Part shown: in pieces, positions 26,091-35,102 of the stretch
How the letters are laid out: every line of letters starts with the position of its first letter
Position numbering within the stretch: the stretch's first letter is position 1
From: Alphaproteobacteria bacterium
GTDB lineage: Bacteria > Pseudomonadota > Alphaproteobacteria > GCA-2731375
Assembly: GCA_016776605.1 (NCBI GenBank)
Contig: JADHTB010000013.1
Location: 1-64,000, forward strand
Direction of reading: 5' to 3'
Length of the DNA stretch: 64,000 bases
Made by a program: the position numbers and the translations under genes
The notes under the pieces: model-generated
The model's database searches: none
What the model saw: the letters and a program-made list of their open reading frames with translations, nothing else
Told to the model about the DNA's origin: nothing

Positions 26091-26185
26091 AGCAGTTCCG
26101 GGGATGAATTAATGGTGACGCGGCCAGGCCGTTTTCAAAAGCCGGAAAGCATGACCAGTCCGGCATCCGTTGGCTGGTCTGAATT

Positions 26186-27841
26186 TTAAGACGCCTTCTT
26201 CGCACCCGGTCTGGTTTCGCTGGGCCGCCAGCCGGAAATATCCTTGGTCGGCTTGCCAAACAAATATCCCTGCCCAAAACGCACGCCGATTTCGTGGAGA
26301 AAGTCCGCGGAAGGCTGATCCTCCACCATTTCGCCAACCGTATCGATACCTAAGTCGATGCAAAGCGAGGCAATGGAACGCAAGAACGCCTTACCTTTAT
26401 CCGAGTCCCGCGCCTCTTTGACATAGATGCCGTCAATCTTGACGCAATCCACCTCCAGGGCGCGCAGATATTGGAAAGCGGCGGCGCCTGCACCAAAATC
26501 ATCCAAGGAAACCTGATGGCCCAGTTTGCGCAAAGCCCGTAAGAATGTATTGGCGGCTTCAAGATCGTGGATCCTCGAGGATTCTGTAATTTCGAACTGT
26601 AACCAATGTCTTGGCGGTGAGAAATGGCCGAGCAATTGAATCAATTTATCCAGAAATACCGGCGTCTCCAACGATCTGCCGGAAAGATTGACCGCGATAC
26701 GCAGTTCGCGTTTCTGCTCCTTTACCTTCTCCAAGAACTGCATGACCCTGCCACAGATGGCAAGATCAAAATCCATGATGACACCCGCGTCCTCGGCAAA
26801 GGAAATCATTTCGAAAGGCGAATCCTCCACCCCGCCACCGTCCAGACGTACCAAAGCCTCGTAATGATCCACATTGCGGCTGCTTAATTCCACCACGGGC
26901 TGGTAATAGACCTGAAAAGCACCGGTCGCGACGGTGTTCTTAAAAGCCAAAATTTTCTGCCGGGTCTTATCCAGCATCGACTTGTAACCCTTCTGCAGGT
27001 CGTTGATGGTGAATTTGCCGTTTTCCTCGGAAAACTTATTGATGGTGTACAAAAGCGCCTTGGCATTGTCGAAATCAGACAACGCTGTGTCACCCAGGTC
27101 GATAGACGCCGCGTGCACTTCGATCCCCTCGCCCTCTGGGTCGGCCATTAACACCCGGTCGATGATGGTTTGGCCCAATTCCGGAATATCGATATCCGCT
27201 TCATGAACAACGCCAAATTTGCCATTACCGAAATCTGCCGCTGTCTCGCCCCCTATGGCGCGGGCCTGTATATAGGCATTGATGTCAGTCATCAGACTGG
27301 TCGCATCGCCCGGCGCCATCCGCTCCATCACGGTGGTTAAGCCATCCAAATCCAACATGGTCACGACGGCGGGGCGGTCACCTTCGTGGGCCGCCTGGAT
27401 CGCTTCTTGGGCGGCGTCGGCAAAAGTTTCTTGATCCATCGGCTTGCCCACGCTGGCACGGGCTCCCACCGGCCGGTTGAGCGACAGGTACAAGCCGCCG
27501 CCATTGATGGGTAGATAAGTACCGCGCAATTCGAGGCGTATGGGTTTGCCGGAATTACTTTTCAGACGCAGGCACAGTGGGCCACAGCGCCCGCTTTTCA
27601 CGGCCAGGTCAAATCCAGCCAGCATCATGGGGCGGTCTTCAAGCAAGATCAGATCGAGAAAATTCCGTCCCGTCAGATTTTTCTCATTCATGCCGGTCAG
27701 TGATTTAACGGCGCCGGTGGCATACCGGACCTTCTGCTGGTCATCCAGTTCGACAAAGGCATCGGCGGCGGAAAAAGCAAAGGCGACAAAACGATCCCTT
27801 TCCTTTCGGATATCACCGCCTGATGTTTCCACGCTGTTCAT
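26186..27841 (-). CDS. PAS-GGDEF-EAL protein, probable c-di-GMP phosphodiesterase
   Basis: This 551-residue cytoplasmic signalling protein has a PAS-like domain at about residues 20-135 (FVELDDQQKVRYATGAVKSLTGM). A degenerate GGDEF domain follows at about 150-300, with FGNGKF in place of GGDEF. The EAL domain covers about 305-535. The EAL part keeps the expected acidic and Lys residues: YEALVRL, NLSGRSL, ITESSRI, LDDFGAG, a KIDG and GEMVED, ending QGYLFGKP. It is therefore likely to degrade c-di-GMP, with the GGDEF domain acting as a sensor. No partner gene is adjacent. Confidence 0.9.
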   Translation of the reverse strand: MNSVETSGGDIRKERDRFVAFAFSAADAFVELDDQQKVRYATGAVKSLTGMNEKNLTGRNFLDLILLEDRPMMLAGFDLAVKSGRCGPLCLRLKSNSGKPIRLELRGTYLPINGGGLYLSLNRPVGARASVGKPMDQETFADAAQEAIQAAHEGDRPAVVTMLDLDGLTTVMERMAPGDATSLMTDINAYIQARAIGGETAADFGNGKFGVVHEADIDIPELGQTIIDRVLMADPEGEGIEVHAASIDLGDTALSDFDNAKALLYTINKFSEENGKFTINDLQKGYKSMLDKTRQKILAFKNTVATGAFQVYYQPVVELSSRNVDHYEALVRLDGGGVEDSPFEMISFAEDAGVIMDFDLAICGRVMQFLEKVKEQKRELRIAVNLSGRSLETPVFLDKLIQLLGHFSPPRHWLQFEITESSRIHDLEAANTFLRALRKLGHQVSLDDFGAGAAAFQYLRALEVDCVKIDGIYVKEARDSDKGKAFLRSIASLCIDLGIDTVGEMVEDQPSADFLHEIGVRFGQGYLFGKPTKDISGWRPSETRPGAKKAS

Positions 27842-27943
27842 AATTTACCAATTTCTTGCGGCTGAACCGAAGATTTCGTGCCCTTTTTCATAATCTATCC
27901 ATGAAAAATGAAGTTGTTATTAACGTGACAGCGCTTACAAAGG

Positions 27944-29185
27944 TTGCAGTTACCGCATGAAATCTTGCGCATCCATGGTACGGCCGCATCAAAATTCGAG
28001 GTCTCATTGACCGGACAGGCAGGCTCCTCTCCCAACCCGCGCTATTGGCGATGGTTCCAAATTGCCGGACGCCTGTTATGGTTGGAGTTGGTCGGCGGCT
28101 ACGCCCTGGTCAGCCTATACGTCTTCATTCAGCGTCTGGAAGGCGCAAATCCTGGCGCCGATTTTATCATCTATTACGGAGCATCCCTGCTTGCCCTGGC
28201 TGGCGAAGCAGCGGCGATTTTCGATTGGCCGTCTCTGCGCGCGGCCCAGGCCGGCGTGATCGGCGCGCCTGTCCACTACTTACCCTGGCTTTACCCACCG
28301 CCCTTGATGCTGGTTGTCACCCCCCTTGCCACCCTGCCCTATATTCCAGCCTTTGCTGTCTGGGTGACCGGCCAATTAGCGCTTCTGGCCGCCGCCGTGG
28401 GCGCCATGGGCCGACGGCCCATAGCGCTTTTGGCGGCCATGGTCTTCCCCGCCACCATCAACAATATACTCGTTGGCCAAAATGGCGCCCTCAGCGCCGC
28501 GCTGCTGGGCGGCGGCCTGGTCGTTCTAAACCGGCACCCGGTCCTGGCCGGTATCATGTTTGGCCTGTTGGTATACAAGCCTCATCTGCTTGTGGTTGTG
28601 CCATTCGCCTTGCTGGCCATGGGGGCATGGCGGACCATGGCCGCCGCCCTGGCCAGCGCCCTGGGGGTTTCGCTATTGAGCCTGATTGCTTTTGGCGCCG
28701 CGCCCTGGGCGGCTTTCTTGCAGGCAGCCCCCAGCGGTGTCCGGGCGTTGGAATATGGCAGCGACCATTGGGCCAAAATGCCCACGGTATTTGCTGCTCT
28801 ACGCTTATTGGGCGCCGAGGTGCCCCTAGCCTATAGCGGACAAGGGGTGTCAGCGGTTCTGGCCATTTCGGTGGTGATTTATATGTGGCGCCAGGGGATA
28901 GCATTGCCCTTGCGGGCCTCGGCTTTGCTATTCGCCACCTTTCTCACCACCCCGTATGCCTTCTTTTATGATCAGGTGGTTCTGATATTCGCCATTCTGT
29001 GGCTCGGCAGCGCTGGCAGCAGACCGGGCGGCCGCATAATATTGGTATTATTGTGGCTGGCGCCGGTCGCATTATGGCTGCTGGCGCAATTTAGCCAAAT
29101 TTCCCTGTGGCCGCTGCTGCTGGTCTGCTGTCTGGCCTGGCTCTATTGGTCCACCCGGCGGGCCCCATGCACAGGGCGGCAATGA
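27944..29185 (+). CDS. GT87/DUF2029-type membrane glycosyltransferase
   Basis: This 413-residue polytopic protein has about ten membrane spans and resembles the GT87 (DUF2029) mannosyltransferase family, which uses polyprenyl-phosphate sugars. The family-type features are the early DFIIYYGAS loop with an acidic residue, HYLPWLYPPPLMLVVTPLA, the LVGQNGALSAALLGGG helix and YKPHLLVVVPFALLAMGAW. The start is uncertain: the open frame has only TTG codons (27944, 28007) before the first conserved segment. A strong terminator follows. The acceptor is unknown. Confidence 0.78.
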   Translation: MQLPHEILRIHGTAASKFEVSLTGQAGSSPNPRYWRWFQIAGRLLWLELVGGYALVSLYVFIQRLEGANPGADFIIYYGASLLALAGEAAAIFDWPSLRAAQAGVIGAPVHYLPWLYPPPLMLVVTPLATLPYIPAFAVWVTGQLALLAAAVGAMGRRPIALLAAMVFPATINNILVGQNGALSAALLGGGLVVLNRHPVLAGIMFGLLVYKPHLLVVVPFALLAMGAWRTMAAALASALGVSLLSLIAFGAAPWAAFLQAAPSGVRALEYGSDHWAKMPTVFAALRLLGAEVPLAYSGQGVSAVLAISVVIYMWRQGIALPLRASALLFATFLTTPYAFFYDQVVLIFAILWLGSAGSRPGGRIILVLLWLAPVALWLLAQFSQISLWPLLLVCCLAWLYWSTRRAPCTGRQ

Positions 29186-29261
29186 CTGGCCGCAACGACT
29201 GGGCCGCAATGAAAGGCCGGCCACCTGATTTTACCCCAGATGGCCGGCCCTTGACGCCACG

Positions 29262-29297
29262 AACCCGCATTTTGCTTCGAGGCGGGTTTTCTTTAAA
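29262..29297 (+). terminator. Rho-independent terminator
   Basis: AACCCGC and GCGGGTT form a stem (29262-29268 with 29282-29288) followed by TTTCTTTAAA. It ends the glycosyltransferase gene. Just upstream, GGCCGGCCA (29215-29223) and TGGCCGGCC (29241-29249) form a second perfect hairpin without a T-tract. Confidence 0.75.
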
Positions 29298-29303
29298 TTA
29301 TGA

Positions 29304-29411
29304 TCAAGTCAGCGTTTGCCACATATGTGCTAGACCAACGACCGCAGTGAGCCAGCCTGTTGCGATCATAAAGAAAACCGGCTGTGAATGCTTGACTGTT
29401 GACGCCTCCAT
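29304..29411 (-). CDS. 35-residue single-span membrane protein
   Basis: This short frame encodes 35 residues with one clear membrane helix (VFFMIATGWLTAVVGLAHMW) after a polar N-terminus. A consensus GGAGGAG box lies eight bases before the ATG, which is the main reason to believe it. I do not recognise the family. Single-span proteins of this size often stabilise a membrane complex, but no obvious partner is adjacent. It is convergent with the glycosyltransferase gene and divergent from the kinase-like gene. Confidence 0.55.
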   Translation of the reverse strand: MEASTVKHSQPVFFMIATGWLTAVVGLAHMWQTLT

Positions 29412-29663
29412 ATTGACCACTCCTCCGTGACGGTAACCGATGCAATGACGGCACGCACAATCATCGTTGCAGGATCCGTGCCAATAGGATCACAACACTC
29501 AGATGGCGGTAAACCGCCGTTCAGAGTTCGAGCGGAAATTCTTAATGTGCCAAATCCGGACGGCCTGGCACAGCAAACGTATCGATTTGAGAGCCTGATG
29601 GGCAATCAGCGAACGTAATGAATTGGTAATATTCGCTAATCAGTTCGAAAGACTTGCAACATT
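29412..29663. other. Intergenic region before the kinase-like gene
   Basis: I see no convincing gene. The stretch would carry promoters for the divergent small membrane protein and the kinase-like gene. It includes a GGCGGTAAACCGCC mini-palindrome around 29504-29517. A 63-codon open frame on plus has no ribosome-binding site or recognisable features. Confidence 0.4.
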
Positions 29664-29714
29664 ATGCTGTCCGCATTCGAGCTGACAAAAGCAACAAAAT
29701 AAGACGGACAGCAT
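29664..29714 (+). promoter_or_regulatory. Inverted repeat covering a start codon
   Basis: ATGCTGTCCG (29664-29673) is perfectly complementary to CGGACAGCAT (29705-29714). The right arm covers the region where a ribosome-binding site would lie and the first two bases of the ATG at 29713. If transcribed together, a 10-bp stem with a 31-base loop would block translation start. Confidence 0.45.
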
Positions 29715-31095
29715 GACCGCAATCACTGAAATAACCCATCTACCTGACGCCCTGTTGACGACGGGCCCGCAAGCCGATGCGCGGGCCGATCAGCGAACCG
29801 GGCGATTGTATCAGTGGTTCATCGCCTGCCATCTGGGTTTAGGATTTCTGGCCTTGGGCCTATCGGCCTGGGTTTATCAGGCTGCCGTGCAGATCCCACC
29901 AGCCTATTGGCTATTCCTGACTCTGACCACGTCGCTATTGTTACAACCCGTCCTGCTGCGCCTGAGCGGTAGCTACAATTTTTTAGCGACGATTTCCGTT
30001 GTGATCCTGAACGCCATGATCCTGGTGGCAACGTATAATTTTGGCGGTCATTTATCCCCGGCACTGCCTGTATCGATTGTCGTTCCGTTATTCTGCCTAT
30101 TGTTCATGCCGAACCTGGGCAAAGCCGTGGGACTGGCGACCTTGACGGCTTGTTACGGTGTTCTCATCGCCCTGTATATCAACGGTCATGAATTTCCCCA
30201 ATATCTTGCCCCAAAAGATATGTCAGGTCTGTTTTTGGCCGGTGTTATCGTTGCCGCGGTACTGGTAACGGTCACGGCCTGGGGCTATTTGGATCTATAC
30301 GCCCTGTCGGGCAGTGTTTTGCGTGAGGAAAAGGCCCGCCACCGCGATACCGCCGACAATCTGGCCAGGGCACTGGATCAAGTGAAAGAAGCCGCCCGGG
30401 AAAAGGGGCAATCCCTCGCCGCGGTCTGTGACGATATTCGCATGCCCCTAAATGCGGTCATTGGTTTTTCCCAGATCATCTCGCGGGAATTGATGGGGCA
30501 ATTGTCCGATGAGCGCTATCGCTCCTGCGCATCGGATATCGAGAGCAGCGGCCGCCACATGTTGGGTATCATCGACGAAGTGCTGGACTTGGTTCGGATA
30601 GAATCCGGCGATCTGAATTTGACTGAAAGCGAGTTCGAACTGGCGCAGTTAATTTCCAATAGCAGCAACAGCGTCGCCGGCCTGGCCCGAGCCCGCGAGG
30701 TCGGCCTGACCGAGGACCTGCCCAGTGACGGCCTGATGGTTCGCGCCGATCATGGCCGCCTGCAACAGGTGATTATTACTCTGTTGTCGAATTGCATTGT
30801 CCTTGTTGGCGGCGGGGGCCGGGTGCAAATCCAACTCTCCAAGTCCGCCGTGGATGAAGCCGTACTGGTGATCCGGACCACCGGCAGTACAGTTTCGCCG
30901 GGACGCATGTCCATGGCCATGCATCCCTTTGACGGCATTCCCACCGGCCTGGACGTCGAGCGCCTGGGCATCGGATATGGCCTGCCCATTGCCCGTCGCT
31001 TAATTGGGCTGCATGGCGGCAAGCTTGAGGTCGTGGGCCACGAACCCGACGAAACCCACATAATTTTAACCTTACCCCCCGAACGCCTGCTGTAG
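29713..31095 (+). CDS. Histidine kinase-like protein lacking the phosphoacceptor His
   Basis: This 460-residue protein has about six membrane spans (residues 35-190), a coiled linker, a HisKA-like dimerisation region and an HATPase-like domain. The H-box reads CDDIRMPLNAVIGFS; where kinases have His (HELRTPLN) this protein has D240. In the ATPase domain N360 is kept, but the G1 box DxGxG is replaced by TTGST (about 389-393). The G2-like GIGYGLPIARRLIGLHGG is intact. It is therefore probably a pseudokinase. No response regulator gene is adjacent. Its start codon lies in an inverted repeat. Confidence 0.85.
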   Translation: MTAITEITHLPDALLTTGPQADARADQRTGRLYQWFIACHLGLGFLALGLSAWVYQAAVQIPPAYWLFLTLTTSLLLQPVLLRLSGSYNFLATISVVILNAMILVATYNFGGHLSPALPVSIVVPLFCLLFMPNLGKAVGLATLTACYGVLIALYINGHEFPQYLAPKDMSGLFLAGVIVAAVLVTVTAWGYLDLYALSGSVLREEKARHRDTADNLARALDQVKEAAREKGQSLAAVCDDIRMPLNAVIGFSQIISRELMGQLSDERYRSCASDIESSGRHMLGIIDEVLDLVRIESGDLNLTESEFELAQLISNSSNSVAGLARAREVGLTEDLPSDGLMVRADHGRLQQVIITLLSNCIVLVGGGGRVQIQLSKSAVDEAVLVIRTTGSTVSPGRMSMAMHPFDGIPTGLDVERLGIGYGLPIARRLIGLHGGKLEVVGHEPDETHIILTLPPERLL

Positions 31096-31200
31096 GGCGA
31101 TTAATTCCTTTGCCTGTGGTACGGGTTATTTACGCTAGAGTTCGGTTATAGTGACGCTACGGACTTGTTAATAGCAATTCTGTCACTGGAAAGTTATGGC

Positions 31201-32958
31201 ATGAAAAAAACCGCCCTGGCCGTCCTATTGGCAACCGGCGTGACCCTGGCGCCCTGGCAGGCGCCGGTTGCCGCGGATGCGGCTGATTTCTTGTATGGCC
31301 AACGTCTGTATTCCCTGGGCGACTATGCCGGCGCCTTCAGCACCTGGCAGCCCCTGGCCAAACAAGGCGATGCCAGGGCGCAATTCAGTATGGCGGTTTT
31401 ATATCTGAAGGGCCAAGGCACACCACTGGACAAGGCCAAGGCACGGGAATGGGCCCGTCAGGCCGCCGAGCAAGGCTACAAGCCGGGCCAAAGACTGCTG
31501 CAAAGCCTGCAGCCCAAAAAAGCCACGGCGATGCTCACAACCCCGCCGAAACGCGGCAAAGCCACGAAACGCCGCCTAGCCAAAGGCCCAATGACCGAGT
31601 TGCAGCGCATCGAGGCAGCGGTCGGGGACTTGTTACAACAAATCGCCTTCAAGCTGGCCAAGGACGGCGCCCTAAAGCATGGCGACCTGCAGGCGGTGCA
31701 ACTGGCCGATGCGATCGAGGTCACGATCCCCGATATGGTGATCCACGCCAGCGATGGCGGGATCTTTGAAATTGGCACCGTGGTCGCCCATGTGCGGCGC
31801 CAGGATGCCCGGTATGATGATATTACGGTGGCCTTGCCCGGCAGCATGCGCTTTCAGAAAGCGGACGGATCCAACGGCAGGATCACCATCGCCAAGCGCC
31901 TGGCGAAATTGCGTTGGGACCGCCAATTGGCAACCAGTACCGAGTTCGAGTTCCGCTTTAACGAACTGGTCTTTTCGCTTGAGACCGGGGGCGAGATGGG
32001 CCGCATTGGCGAAGTTCTGGTGCGGGCCGAAGTGTTGGAGGATAAGGGCCTTTGGACAGGGCCCATGGGCTTTGCCCTGACCAACCTGAATATGACCAAC
32101 GGCGGGGATTCCACCCTGCGGCTGGGCCAATTCAATCTCACAATGGATCTGCGTGGCCTCGATCTGGCGGCCTATAACCAACAATTGGGCCAGGCGCCGG
32201 CGAAAAGCCAAACGAATGCGGGCGGCAATCCTTCGTTGCAGCAAATCCTGGGCCTGGCGAACGGCTTCGGCCTGCGGGCAAAAATCGAAAAGCTTGCCAT
32301 ACGGCATCCACAGCAAGGCGAATTCCGCCTGGACCAGGCCGATTACGGCCTGGATCTATCCAGCGATGGCGGTCATATGTTGAATCTTGCCTTGAACACC
32401 AGCCATCATGGCCTGGTCGGCACCGGGGGCGCCGCGCCCGATGGCATGGTGCCGCGGGATCTGGACATTGCCCTGGCGTTGGAAAATGTCCCCAGCGAAA
32501 CCATCGTCAATGTCGGTGTCGCGGCGGTGATAGAAGTTGCTCTGCTGGGAGGTTTAAGCTCTGGCCCACAGGTATTCGAACGCCTGCGTAAGGAGTTGAG
32601 CACGGCCGCCACGGTGTTGCGCCTGGATCGGGCCGATATTACCGCCCGGGACTACCATATTGCCATGTCCGCCCGCCTACTGGCCGTCCTCACCGCCAAG
32701 GCCGGCATTGTCGGCGACGGAGAGCTGCGCATCACCGGCCTGCGGAAACTGCTCGCCGCGGTACAACCGGGCTCCGAACAATCCCCGATGGCCGGCCATA
32801 TGGTCCGTCCCCTCACGGCTTTGATGGAAAAAGGCAAATCCATCGACGGCGGCACCGGACGACTGTTTAACCTGGCTTTGCGCCCGGATGGCCAGTTAAC
32901 GGTGAATGGAGAGCCGGTGTTGTCCCTGGCGCCCTTTAGCCATCAGGCAAAACAATAG
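31201..32958 (+). CDS. Exported Sel1-repeat protein with large unknown C-terminal region
   Basis: This 585-residue protein has a signal peptide (to about residue 25, PVAADA) and two Sel1-like repeats at about residues 32-98 (FSTWQPLAKQGDARAQFSMAVLYLKGQGTP and the next unit). A basic linker and a ~450-residue beta-rich region follow. That region may be related to the DUF945/YdgA or DUF2125 lipid-contacting proteins, but I cannot assign it. A periplasmic location is likely. The ATG at 31201 is chosen because the signal peptide starts there; 12 more codons are open upstream. Confidence 0.7.
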   Translation: MKKTALAVLLATGVTLAPWQAPVAADAADFLYGQRLYSLGDYAGAFSTWQPLAKQGDARAQFSMAVLYLKGQGTPLDKAKAREWARQAAEQGYKPGQRLLQSLQPKKATAMLTTPPKRGKATKRRLAKGPMTELQRIEAAVGDLLQQIAFKLAKDGALKHGDLQAVQLADAIEVTIPDMVIHASDGGIFEIGTVVAHVRRQDARYDDITVALPGSMRFQKADGSNGRITIAKRLAKLRWDRQLATSTEFEFRFNELVFSLETGGEMGRIGEVLVRAEVLEDKGLWTGPMGFALTNLNMTNGGDSTLRLGQFNLTMDLRGLDLAAYNQQLGQAPAKSQTNAGGNPSLQQILGLANGFGLRAKIEKLAIRHPQQGEFRLDQADYGLDLSSDGGHMLNLALNTSHHGLVGTGGAAPDGMVPRDLDIALALENVPSETIVNVGVAAVIEVALLGGLSSGPQVFERLRKELSTAATVLRLDRADITARDYHIAMSARLLAVLTAKAGIVGDGELRITGLRKLLAAVQPGSEQSPMAGHMVRPLTALMEKGKSIDGGTGRLFNLALRPDGQLTVNGEPVLSLAPFSHQAKQ

Positions 32959-33005
32959 GCGCCATGTCGCCGCTATTCGCTATTGCGGTGGCCGGGATTG
33001 CGACA

Positions 33006-33110
33006 TTAGAGCAATTTTCAATTAGTTGGAGTCGCTTTCGCGACTTAAGTGATTGGTTCAATTGCTCTATCTTTAAGAATCTGAGCGCATTTTCTTCGAA
33101 TGCGCTCTAG
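33006..33110 (-). repeat. Dispersed palindromic repeat, copy B
   Basis: This is the reverse complement of copy A (3635-3737) with only a few differences, including the GCGCATT/AATGCGC palindrome, the outer AGAGCAATT arms and the central TCGCGAAAGCGA. It ends 13 bp before the ATG of nhaP and so forms most of that gene's leader. Confidence 0.9.
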
Positions 33111-33123
33111 GGTAAGAGCAAGT

Positions 33124-34401
33124 ATGGAAAACCTTTCCCGCGATATTGCGACCCTGTTGGGTCTAGCCGCCGTATTCGGCTATTTGAACCACCAGTTTTT
33201 GCGTCTGCCCCGCACCATTGGTCTGGTGCTGATCGCCATGGCCGCCTCGTTGGGCGCTTTGGCTATTGATGCCGTGGTGCCGGGTTGGGGAGTAGGGCCT
33301 GGACTGCGCGCGGCTTTGGTCGAAATCGATTTTACCGCCGCCCTGATGAACGGCATGTTGGGCTTCCTGCTGTTCGCCGGCGCCTTGCACGTGGATCTGG
33401 CGCTGCTGGCACGGCGGGGTTGGCCTATCGCGGCCATGGCCACGGTGGGCTTGCTGCTATCCACGGCATTGATCGGCGGCGGCATCTGGCTGATCTTTGA
33501 TCTATTCGGTTTAGGGCTACCTCTGATTTATTGCCTGCTGTTCGGCGCTTTGATTTCACCCACCGATCCGGTGGCCGTGCTGGGTATCCTGAAAACCGCC
33601 AAGGTGCCCCCCAGTCTGGAAGCCAAGATCGCCGGAGAAAGCCTGTTTAATGACGGCGTGGGGGTGGTGGTTTTTATTATCCTGCTGGCCATGCTCAACA
33701 ATGAGGGCCAGGGGGCGGATATCGACACCACCGGCATAGCCGTTCTGTTCCTGCGGGAAGCCCTGGGCGGCGCGGTTCTGGGCCTGGCGGCTGGCGCCAT
33801 CGCCTTTTGGGCCCTGCGTTCCATCGATGAATACAATTTGGAAGTAATCATTACCCTGGCTCTGGTGACGGTTACCTATGAAGTGGCGCATCTACTGCAT
33901 ACTTCGGGTCCCATCGCCGTCGTCGTGGCCGGCCTATTGATCGGCAACCACGGCACCCGCCTGGCCATGAGCGAAACCACGCGCGAGCATCTGACCAATT
34001 TCTGGACCTTGATCGATGAAATTCTAAACGCGGTGCTGTTCCTGCTGATCGGCCTGGAAGTGGTGGTGATCTCAACCAAACCGGGTCTGCTATGGGTGGC
34101 CCTGATTGCTATTCCCCTGGTGCTGGGCGCGCGGTTCATTTCGGTGGCCATTCCCATCAGCCTGTTGGGCCTGTGGCGGGATTTTACCAAGGGAGCGATC
34201 CCGGTTCTGACCTGGGGTGGCCTGCGCGGTGGCATCTCGGTCGCCCTGGCGCTATCGCTGCCCGCATCGGAAGAAAAAGAGGCCATCGTCACGGTTTGTT
34301 ACGCCGTGGTGGTCTTTTCAATTCTGGTGCAAGGCCTGACCATTGGCCGTCTGGTGCGCCGCGTCGTGCCCGACCAGAAAGTGGCGCCAGAGCATGACTG
34401 A
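33124..34401 (+). CDS. Na+/H+ antiporter, CPA1/NhaP type
   Basis: This 425-residue polytopic inner-membrane protein with about 12 spans exchanges Na+ or K+ for H+. The CPA1 ion-site motifs are visible: TDPVAVLGILKTAK near residue 155 and GESLFNDGVGVVVF near 178 (the ND pair). An additional conserved LLIGLEVVVI segment is near 310. It lacks the long C-terminal regulatory tail of some NhaP proteins. The ATG at 33124 is preferred; an upstream ATG at 33100 lies inside the palindromic repeat. It is first of a six-gene plus-strand run. Confidence 0.9.
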   Translation: MENLSRDIATLLGLAAVFGYLNHQFLRLPRTIGLVLIAMAASLGALAIDAVVPGWGVGPGLRAALVEIDFTAALMNGMLGFLLFAGALHVDLALLARRGWPIAAMATVGLLLSTALIGGGIWLIFDLFGLGLPLIYCLLFGALISPTDPVAVLGILKTAKVPPSLEAKIAGESLFNDGVGVVVFIILLAMLNNEGQGADIDTTGIAVLFLREALGGAVLGLAAGAIAFWALRSIDEYNLEVIITLALVTVTYEVAHLLHTSGPIAVVVAGLLIGNHGTRLAMSETTREHLTNFWTLIDEILNAVLFLLIGLEVVVISTKPGLLWVALIAIPLVLGARFISVAIPISLLGLWRDFTKGAIPVLTWGGLRGGISVALALSLPASEEKEAIVTVCYAVVVFSILVQGLTIGRLVRRVVPDQKVAPEHD

Positions 34402-35002
34402 AACCGGGCGCAAGGTTGAGGTAATTGAAAAACGCACGGTCTTTCAAGGTTATCATCGTGTCGACGCCTACCGCTTGCGCCATAGCCTCTATCAGGGCGG
34501 CATGGGGGCGGAGATCCGCCGGGAAGTCATCGAACGGGGCCATGCCGTCCTTGTTCTGCCCTATGATCACATGCGCGATGAAGTGGTTTTGATCGAACAG
34601 TTCCGTATGGGTCCGTTTGCCCGCGGGGATCAGCCCTGGTGCCTGGAAGTGGTTGCCGGCATCATTGAAGATGGCGAGGAACTGGAGGATGTGGTTCGCC
34701 GGGAAGCCCGGGAAGAAGCCGGCATTGAATTATCCCAGATTACCTACGTTTTGGATTGCTACACCTCTCCCGGTACCCTGAATGAATGCATTTCGATCTA
34801 TTGCGCCCACACCGACGCATCGGTCGCTGCTGGCACCCACGGCATCGCCAGCGAGGGCGAGGATATAAAAGTCATCGTTATGTCTTTCGACAAAGTCATG
34901 GCCGCATTGGCGGATGGCCATATTAAAGCGGCGCCGGCAATCGTGGCCATCCAATGGCTGGCCCTGCACCGCGATGAGATTCGTCAGCGCTGGTTGGTAT
35001 AA
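34394..35002 (+). CDS. NUDIX hydrolase, ADP-ribose pyrophosphatase type
   Basis: This 202-residue NUDIX enzyme has the complete Nudix box G-x5-E-x7-REAREEAGI at about residues 95-117. Flanking features are GGMGAEIRREVIERGHAVLVLPYD, and VLIEQFRMGPFARGDQPWCLEVVAG before the box, typical of NudF-like ADP-sugar pyrophosphatases. It would hydrolyse ADP-ribose or a related nucleotide sugar. Its ATG overlaps the last codons of nhaP by eight bases, so translation is coupled. Start choice is fixed by this overlap and the conserved N-terminus. Confidence 0.9.
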   Translation: MTETGRKVEVIEKRTVFQGYHRVDAYRLRHSLYQGGMGAEIRREVIERGHAVLVLPYDHMRDEVVLIEQFRMGPFARGDQPWCLEVVAGIIEDGEELEDVVRREAREEAGIELSQITYVLDCYTSPGTLNECISIYCAHTDASVAAGTHGIASEGEDIKVIVMSFDKVMAALADGHIKAAPAIVAIQWLALHRDEIRQRWLV

Positions 35003-35102
35003 TTTCACATTAAAAACTGTGATTAAAGTTCATTCACTTGTTTTGAGCGGGCGAAGTGCATACCTTAGATCTAATCACGTTATTTGGTCTCGGAGTTGGT
35101 TT

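Noticed and set aside
29427..29618. Plus-strand open frame of 63 codons
   Set aside because: No ribosome-binding site, no hydrophobic or domain pattern, and it overlaps the expected promoter region.
35003..35102. Possible riboswitch upstream of cysK
   Set aside because: The 100 bp show no recognisable conserved SAM or other riboswitch core, and I could not draw a convincing fold.
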